NCBI GenBank assembly: GCA_030272585.1
Contig: BSYQ01000014.1
Coordinates: 248,001-312,000, forward strand
Source of the DNA: Bryopsis sp. KO-2023
Taxonomy: Eukaryota; Chlorophyta; Ulvophyceae; Bryopsidales; Bryopsidaceae
Reading direction: 5' to 3'
Length of the DNA stretch: 64,000 nt
Of the stretch, positions 56,801 to 64,000 are shown piece after piece. The notes under the pieces are model-generated. The model made no database searches. It worked only from the letters and a program-made list of their open reading frames with translations, and was not told the origin of the DNA. Every line of letters begins with the position of its first letter. Position 1 is the first letter of the stretch. Made by a program: the position numbers and the translations under genes.

Positions 56801-59800
56801 GTAGTACCGCCTGTCGGATGGTCAGACCAGTAATTAGGGAGAAAAACATAGGAATAAAACATCGATCCCATGCATGCATGCATGTGCAGTGAGGTGATGG
56901 AGAGGGAGGTCTTTCTTGCGTGCAAGGAAATAAACGGAATGGATGCACTGTCGACACACTAAGTCGGTATTTCTAGATTTTGCACAGATTCATAGATCCT
57001 TTCAACCCACCCCCCCCCCCCAAAAAAAAAAAAATGGGGGTCAAATCAAGCCACCACAGCAGAAGGAAATTTGCAGGGAGAGTTTTTTATAACTGAAGGA
57101 AGAAGCCCCATATATAAACGCTCCCGAGTCTTACTTCAGCGATGTGACCATATCCCTCGATTGAGTGGCAGCTTCTGATTGGCCTCTCATTCTGTCAAAA
57201 AACGTAGCATGGGCCTCGGAGCCTCCATATTGCCAAGACAGCACATTCCCCATCGTTTCGTACATTTCCATCAATTGATACGCCAAGCTGCAATCAGGGT
57301 CGATTTCCTCTGCCCCCAGCAAACCCAATGCATGCAGTTGGTCCCCCAGGGCGACCACCCCGTAGGCGTATTGGCAAATGTTGGTTCTGTCGAGACAATC
57401 GATGCAGTTCGTCCGGAGAACCCCTTGCTGGAGCTGGGGCTCCAGAGTGCGGGTTCTCTGTTGGGAGCCGCCGGTTTGAGGGTAGGATGGGGAAAGAATG
57501 CAAAGGCCGGTGGAGGCAATGCATGTCTGGATCTGAAAAGGACGTTTTAAAAAAAAAAATTAAAGCAAATACTTTTTTTCAATTGTTTATGCCGATTCGC
57601 TTACAAGTGGATTTATAACTAAAAAAACCAATGATGATTTTTGACCAAAAATTGGTGGAGGAAAAAAAACCACACTTTACACTTTTTCTCTTATCTTTGT
57701 TTTTTTCCCCCTTATTCACAATCCGTTGTTCATTGGTTTTCTCTGGTCGGTTGATTCTCGTGAGGGGGAAAAAAAAATCGACACATGCGTCCCTGGATTT
57801 CATAGTTTCTGCTTCTACCATGGGCAGGCCACTTTATTTCGGGCATTTTACGATTTTTTGGGCACATGCGCCCAAAATAAGGTTTGCGGCCGTGCCCAAA
57901 ATTAACTTCAATTTTTTTGGAGATGTACTCTAATAATATGATTAACACTGTCACATCTGAGTTGGATATGGCCATCTCAGGACAGATTTTCACTTCAGGA
58001 TTTTTTTTGTGTGTGCATTCGTTGTTAGTACCTTATATAAGGTAATTCTTGCCTTGAACTAATTTTTTTTGGAAAAAAATGTAAAAAATTGTGCTCGAAA
58101 AACTAAAGCACCGCGAACGACTCGTCGGCTCATCGGATGAGCCCACGCAGAAATTTCACCAATGCACACACACACACACACAAGAATATGATTATATGCG
58201 TAGAATGCGTAGAATTCCCAACGAAAGCAAAGAAGCTCCCTATTGTGGTGTGAAATTAGCATGGGGAGGATCCACAATGTTTTGGCGAGTTTGAAGACTT
58301 GGGGTTGTAGTCCGACACAAGGGGCGGGATGAGTTCAGGCTTGCTTTCAGATTTTTTGTGTCGACAACAGTTGCTGATTTGTTTTGAACACATTTTTTTG
58401 TGCATTATTTGTGCATTGCTTTGCTTCTGCGAATGCCTAATTTTTTCCCTGGACTAACTTTTGCAATCTGATTGGATGGCAAAAATCAGTCCATGCAGAA
58501 AATAAACCCAAGCAATACTTAATACGCACAAAAAATTACACTAGATACAATATATGTTGTGCTGAGCTAATCCTATTGACGTAATTTGAGAAGGAAAAAG
58601 ATTACCCAAAATAAGCCCAAAATGAGGTTGGGCTGAGGCCCAAAATAAGCTATTTTTGGTATTTCGGGCGTGTGCCCGAAATAAAGTGGCCTGACCATGG
58701 GACATCGATTTGTTTTTTCTTACTAATTTTTTTTTCTTTTTTTTTTCTGAAAAGGGGCGACTGTTTTACATGCAGGACTAATTTAATCATTAATTTTTGG
58801 AATTAATCTTTTTTATTTTTTTTCATTTTAAAATTCCTGATGATCGAGGGTTGTGCAGTGAAAACGAAACTTCTCCCGATCACTCACTCACCACCGGCTG
58901 AATGTCCCTCAAAAAGGAGCGGCCATCTTTGCTCATGTGTTCTTTGAAATCCCAGGGTATGTATACGATATGGTCGTCCTCATCGACTCGATCGTTGAGG
59001 AATCCTATGGCTTTCCCGAATTCCTTCCTCAAAATGGTTTCCCTGGGTTGCTTTTCCTGGCTTTTGACCAAGTTCAGAACGACGATGGGGCCTCCGTATC
59101 GATCGTGCAAATCCTGTGAATTGGGGATTTGGGGGGTTAAACAGTGAAAAAATAGTTTTTAACAAAGAAAATGATACGTTCGTAAAAGATTGTCTTGGGG
59201 ATGACAAAAATTGTTTCGAATATTGATTTCAAAAAAATAGCTGTTCGAAAATGAACAGCTGAAAAAAAAAGAAAAAAAGACTCCCCCCTTGCAAAAATAA
59301 AGGCTCGAAATGCATCTGTTTTTTCTGACAGTTATTACCCCCAAAAAAACCAACTTTTGAAATTGCGGTTTTCTTTTCCCTGTCCCATCCGATCCATATT
59401 TTAAGTTAACCATAATACATTACTCAAAAACGAGCCAGACTGGCACAGCGCTTCCAATGGATTTGTAATGGGGAAAAGGACAGTTCCTGTTCCTGCGAGC
59501 ATTCTGTTTTATTTTTGTTTTTTTTTCAGCATACCCTGAAATGCTTGGCTGTAGCTTCGTACAATGGATCCGTGTTTTGCAAAACGATGTTCGGTCTGGG
59601 ATTCAAAGTGAGGGCATCTTGGCCCCAAAACAACGGAATGGATCCCCTCAATTGAACCACGGACGAAAGGGACGAAGCATACGGTCCCAAACACACAACT
59701 TGCTCCTGAAAACCGGAAAACCCCCGCAAGATATCAGGCAACATATATATATATATATATATTTATATATAAAAAATAAAATAAAATAGATAACAAATTA

Positions 59801-59808
59801 TTATTTTT

Positions 59809-59856
<48 letters not shown>

Positions 59857-62631
59857 CCACTAGTTGAGAATTGAAAAAAAAAAGAAAAGAGTTAAGGGGC
59901 AGAGGAATAATGCACTCACCGTTTCCACTTCGTTTGCGACCCATCCGTTTTTGTTGATTCCCCTTTTGAGGTAACGTGTTCCAGCAAATCGACGGGAGCG
60001 ACGAGCAATTAATGTAACTGTGATCATCTGGCCAAGGACTGGAATAACAAAGAAAAAAAAAAACAAAAATTAAAAAAAACAAGTTGGAGAAATAACGAAT
60101 GAAAAAAAATATGAAAAAAGATTGATTTCCAACAGTGAAAGCAAAATGATAAAAAAAAAAATGTGGAGCAGAAAACACGCACATTAGGAAAGCATGATGC
60201 AAATCTATGAGCATTGACTTTGAATTCGATGGAGCCATTTTTTTTTTCCATTTCGAAATCCTTTTGAAATCGACTGTCGCCAATATTTTTTTAAATAATT
60301 TGCTCAGGTTCACCCCTACGAACACACAGGTATGCAAATAATAATAATAATAATTATTATTAGATTTAAACATATTTGGCTTTCAATAACATTTTTTTTT
60401 GGCTTACCAGCAAGGCAACGCTGTTGCCAACATCCATGAACTAGAGGAAGAACCCACTGGTCGGTATCCAGCCTATTGCGAATATCCCTGCAAACACACA
60501 CGCTGACCACATTTCAAATTCTGTTATTTTTTTTTACAACAAGAACCAAAAGATTTCCAATTCTGTTAATTTTTTTTTAAGAGAACCGAAAGAAAATCAC
60601 GGAGTCGACCACTTTGCTAACCCTTCCTGTCTCGAAACTCCCCAGGAAAAAAAAAGTAAAAATTAAAAAAAAAATCTCCAAAACTATGTAACCCATACGT
60701 GCCAAAATCCATCATCGATTAGAGAAATCATTGTTCTCAAACCTTTTTTCACTCTTTTTTGTTTTTTACATTTTTTAAAGCCACCCAAAGAATCCATTTA
60801 AACTTTTTCTCGTTATCTCCTGCTTTCATGTCTGACTGCAAATCCGCCGCCCCCCCCCCCAAAAAAAAATAAAATAAAATATTACCTCGACAAAAATTCG
60901 TTCCAAACGAACATGCTCTCGTACGGATCCGAGGAATTGGTGTCAGTCAAGTTATGCTGCACCGTGAAGCACATGTTGTAAGTGTAACTGAAGAAAAAAT
61001 CTCTGGTGAGGTCGATGCCAGACAGAAACATTTTCCTGTATCTTTTTTCTGCAGCCGTGTCGAGGGGCTGGTCCAGAGGGACCAACACCGTGTCGGCGAT
61101 ACCATACACAGCATGTCCTGCACACACAAATCATATATTTTTTTTATTGTTCATGCACGAGTGCAACGTAAATTAATTTTCTATTTAAAAAAAAGCTGTT
61201 TCCTTTGATGAGTACGGTGAGCCCTTTGGTATAAATTCACGAATCCAACAAAAAAAACTAAAATAAATCCCTTTCTCTTTTTCTTAAATAAAATTAAAAA
61301 CGCAACATATACCATTATAGAATAAAGCAAAATAGGAAAAACAAAATTAACCCCTTTCAAAGATTGATTCGAAAACCAAATTTCTTCATTTTATTCTATT
61401 CTATTTTCAAAACTCCTGTTCAGGCGAGCGATTTTCCTGACAAAGGCCAGCATCCATGATTTACAACTCACTCCGCATTTTTATCATAATCGAAACTCAC
61501 CACTGATATCCCCCAGAAGTCGACGTTTGGTAATGAGCAGCAAGTAATAACACTCCAAGAATCGAAAGCATCCCAGCAGCCCGAAAGCCTGAACAACCAA
61601 AAAAAAAAGAACCACCTCTTCGTCAATAAACTGATGAAGCTGTCAGCACCACTGATCCAATTGTTCACACAGAATCCCCCCCCCCCTTAAAAAAAAATTA
61701 AAAGCTTTTTGGGGGTTGTCTAGCACGAGAAAAACGGCGGGGACGAACCGATGAGGAAGATAAACAACAAAAATAAATTTTATTTTAATTTTTTTCTCAA
61801 ATTTGTCTGTAGTGAAGCCATGGGGGATGAGAGGTTAACCCATGCACCCAATCTTGTCCCCCCCCCAAAAAAATAAAATAAAATAAAAATTGATACTGCA
61901 AACTGATGATTATGAAAAAAAATGAATTCAAGAAACGCACATGTTATGATGATGCAGGCAAATCATGTACTTCCCGAAAATGCGTGGGAAAAAAAGTAGA
62001 AAATGTTGAAAAAAAAAAGGGGGGGGGGGGTGATTTTAAAGGGGATCCCTCATCCCTTCGACTGTCTTTTTGTTCCAGGGGGCAGTTGGATGCTCAACAT
62101 TTCCTCACTGATTAAATTCACTGACCTTTGCAATGAAAGGAAAAAAAAAACATCAATTTTTTTCCCAACCGACGGAACGAATACAAGCGTCAAGGCCGAA
62201 CTTCCTTTTTTCCTTTTCGTCGTTTCCCTCTTTTCTCAATCAACGCTGGAAATTTGGTTTCCTTTTCTCTTTTTGCTTGGGGGAAAGGGGGGCATTCGAC
62301 TCAAACATTTTTCAAGTAGCGAATTATCGTGGAGACGTCATGTTACCTCGCAAACCAGCTGCAGGCCTCCCTCCGAAGCGTTGAGTTCGTGAATCTTCTG
62401 CAGCAGCGCTCCGGCATCCCTGGCGGAATACGACTTGGGGTCCTCGTGCACCCGGAGCTGATCCGAACTGACGTGACTGAAGGTCAACAGATTGCAACTG
62501 GTTTCTTCCCCATTGTACCCCAGCAAATAATACTTCGATTTCCCCTGGTACAGCAGCATGCGTTGCAGAACGGGCGGCTCTATAGGCCTCAACACCGTCC
62601 ACGTATTGTGATCCGCTTTCGGGCCCACCAT
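53865..62631 (-). CDS. FIG4: FIG4/SAC3-type SAC-domain phosphoinositide phosphatase, 14 exons
   Basis: Exons 62631-62347, 61588-61501, 61117-60886, 60487-60408, 60038-59920, 59705-59535, 59113-58892, 57532-57135, 56810-56519, 55973-55742, 55556-55453, 55248-54830, 54631-54215 and 54096-53865; all phases agree, about 1096 aa. SAC-domain landmarks follow in order: [71 protein letters not shown], the catalytic CX5R in [12 protein letters not shown] (Cys about 442, Arg about 448), [11 protein letters not shown] and YYSNT with INLFLGNF. This order is that of FIG4, the PI(3,5)P2 5-phosphatase that works with PIKfyve/Vac14 on endolysosomes or vacuoles. The C-terminal ~450 residues are Ser/Pro-rich and longer than in animal FIG4. 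The acceptor at 55973 is the weakest call (an alternative lies near 56030). Confidence 0.93.
56330..56518 (-). repeat. Three-copy repeat of about 60 bp at the start of FIG4 intron 9
   Basis: Reading the minus strand, each unit has AGTAATATGTTTATT, ACGCATTTTAG or TGCATTTTAG, then GTG and a T-rich stretch. The first begins at the exon 9 donor. Every unit therefore ends TTTTAG directly followed by GTG. Confidence 0.8.
57825..58693. mobile_element. hAT-like non-autonomous element in FIG4 intron 7, 869 bp
   Basis: A 21-bp perfect inverted repeat beginning CAGGCCACTTTATTTCGGG lies at 57825-57845 and 58673-58693. The 8-bp duplication ACCATGGG is at 57817-57824 and 58694-58701. Additional inverted CCCAAAATAAG words are subterminal. 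A short frame around 58190-58294 is not recognisably a transposase. A CA microsatellite is at about 58165-58182. It does not touch the splice sites. Confidence 0.88.
59811..59850. repeat. (CA)n microsatellite in FIG4 intron 5
   Basis: About 20 uninterrupted CA units, close to the exon ending at 59920. Confidence 0.9.
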
Positions 62632-62937
62632 ATTTCCTTGCTCGTTTCTCTCCACCCACCCACCCACCAAAAAAAACGAAACCGAAAAGAGAAGGAAGCC
62701 AAAAAAAAAATGAACTGCTAAAAAAGCGAAATCAAAAACCGAACGACGCGTAGGTCGCCAAAGAAGAAGGCGAGGTTTTTTCAAAACGAGGTAGTTTCTC
62801 TGTCCTGTGTATTTTGAAACAGGGGAGGGGGCCTTCGGGTTTTAAGCGTGGCCCACTCCTGAGCAGACAGAAATCCCAGAAAGCGCACGCAACGTCTCTG
62901 TACGTTTTCTTGACGTCGCGCGCGCGATTCCTTACAT

Positions 62938-62979
62938 CACGTGTTCGTGCCCCACGTGGATAAGAATTTGAAACACGTG
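62938..62979. promoter_or_regulatory. Three CACGTG boxes upstream of FIG4
   Basis: CACGTG occurs at 62938-62943, 62953-62958 and 62974-62979, about 310-350 bp before the FIG4 ATG, next to a TGACGTCGCGCG stretch at 62911. CACGTG is the palindromic core bound by bHLH factors (E-box/G-box) and, in plants, bZIP factors. Confidence 0.6.
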
Positions 62980-63401
62980 CGGGACCTGACGACGAAGCCG
63001 CCGCATTGTTCGTTTCAGGGTTTTCTCCAATCATCGCCGCACCAACAAAAATACTTGCTTGTTTATTATAGTTAAGTTGTGGTGCTTTTTTTTTCGTGAA
63101 AAGGGTTCTGATCGAGGGAGTTCGTGATCAGGAAACTCATGGATTGGGAGGTGGGCCTTATCGACCCCAGCTCCAATTCCAAATTCCCACAGGGAATTAC
63201 CTTTGTTGTTTTTGTTGGTTGCACTTTGCAATCTTCTTCAGATAGTTCGCTGAGGAAATTTCCAGTATACAAAAAATATATACATTTAAATATACTTGTA
63301 TTTGAAAGACACCGCACGCTGGCGGCATCACATGCATAGTCAACGAGACAGACGTGAATGATTCAGGTGCATATCCAAGAAGGATCCGTGAAACCTACCC
63401 A
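62980..63401. other. Intergenic, left of the last minus-strand ORF
   Basis: AT-rich with mixed short frames; nothing recognised. If the CACGTG boxes at 62938-62979 are promoter elements they could serve either side. Confidence 0.35.
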
Positions 63402-63725
63402 TCACGCAGCCGGAGCCGCGCGCCCACACTGAGCAACGTAGGGGGCGACCTGGTCGCGAGACATCGAGAGCTGCTCGGCCCGCAGACGGACCCTCGCGAC
63501 GTCGACGTCATCGATGAGGTGATGCTGGGGGAGGTGGATTGGATGCGCCCTCAGGTTCCTCGCGTTGCGCCGGCGGTTGAACCTGCGTCGACCCACGAAG
63601 GCAATCCCGGCGACGAGTGTGCAGACGAGCGCACGGAGCATCTCTTTAACCTTCGATCCTTTGGACGTCAGGTGACCCAGAGACAGGTAACACTCGAGCA
63701 TGCTTGCTTTTGTGAGGGAGTGCAT
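63402..63725 (-). CDS. Hypothetical protein, weak
   Basis: An Arg- and CG-rich frame that reads MHSLTKASMLECYLSLGHL, then a hydrophobic segment (MLRALVCTLVAGIAFVG) followed by RRRFNRRRNARN, as in a membrane anchor with a basic flank, then DDVDVARVRLRAEQLSMSRD. It ends at TGA at 63402. The opposite strand is also open, so codon evidence is ambiguous. The ATG at 63725 is chosen; the frame is open upstream. Confidence 0.3.
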   Translation of the reverse strand: MHSLTKASMLECYLSLGHLTSKGSKVKEMLRALVCTLVAGIAFVGRRRFNRRRNARNLRAHPIHLPQHHLIDDVDVARVRLRAEQLSMSRDQVAPYVAQCGRAAPAA

Positions 63726-64000
63726 ACAGGGCAGTTCCTGACGACTTTCCCGTTTGACCAACCATCCCTCAACTGCGCTCGACCGCTCGAAGCAGTTGTA
63801 TTTCTGTCATCCTGGCTATTTGGTCACAGACGTGGTTGCAAGTATTCTTTTGTTGGATGCATCTCTGCTTGCCAAGCACACCTTACAACGCGCGTGCAAA
63901 GCGAACGAGTTTTTACGCAGCGAAACCACAGTGGATAAGAGGAGCCCGCCCCAAACTAAAAAACATCTCGTGTGCTGCTGAGAGGTAAAGCTGGCTTTAC

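Noticed and set aside
58190-58294. Tc1-type transposase fragment ([11 protein letters not shown])
   Set aside because: The resemblance is only a few residues and the surrounding element has hAT-type ends; too weak to call.

Overview
The window is nuclear DNA of a eukaryote with spliced genes. Most introns run GT to AG, exons join in consistent phase, and introns and spacers are packed with homopolymers (runs of T/A, and G runs of 8 to 19). The gene content points to a photosynthetic or plant-lineage protist or alga: a DUF789 protein, a protein built from the Cys-rich module of plant extra-large G proteins (XLG), and an alpha/beta hydrolase with a basic leader and plant/cyanobacterial flavour. 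The species cannot be named from the sequence.

Layout. 1-1478: pyrimidine-rich low complexity. 1479-7917 (-): DUF789 gene, 11 exons. 8836-9319 (-): unrecognised exon. 9840-10629 (-): small ubiquitin-like protein. 12025-12336 (-): HYPK homolog, divergent from 12791-13798 (+): alpha/beta hydrolase. 14301-15038 (-): hypothetical. 15631-18183 (-): XLG-module protein. 20676-26269 (+): TBC1D15/GYP7-type Rab GAP. 28527-29942 (-): BTB-BACK-glycine-rich protein. 30778-47297: transposable-element block. 47410-49401 (+): clean four-exon gene of unknown function. 49961-51142: two more small transposons. 53865-62631 (-): FIG4-type SAC phosphoinositide phosphatase, 14 exons, with a hAT-like element in one intron. 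63402-63725 (-): weak hypothetical ORF.

The transposon block is a readable stack of insertions. An old LTR-type retroelement (pol from 30778) has a frameshift in a T run. A 3752-bp CACTA-type DNA transposon (33269-37020) sits in its integrase region with an 18-bp terminal inverted repeat, a 3-bp target duplication and large subterminal repeat arrays. A chromodomain Ty3/Gypsy element (37226-46004, target duplication ATTAG) landed 129 bp past the end of that pol frame. A 466-bp hAT-like element carrying a tRNA-like Pol III promoter (41357-41822, target duplication TCAAAGAC) then split its pol. Further right, a 5'-truncated LINE ending in a dUTPase ORF (46395-47297) lies in a palindromic target site.

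FIG4 (PI(3,5)P2/endolysosome) and the TBC1D15/GYP7 protein (Rab7-type GAP) are both endolysosomal trafficking factors; HYPK belongs to the N-terminal acetyltransferase/ribosome system. No operon-like logic is expected or seen. Gene models were spliced by eye; the phases of every multi-exon model given here were checked by exon length, but transcripts would be needed to confirm first exons and weak splice sites.
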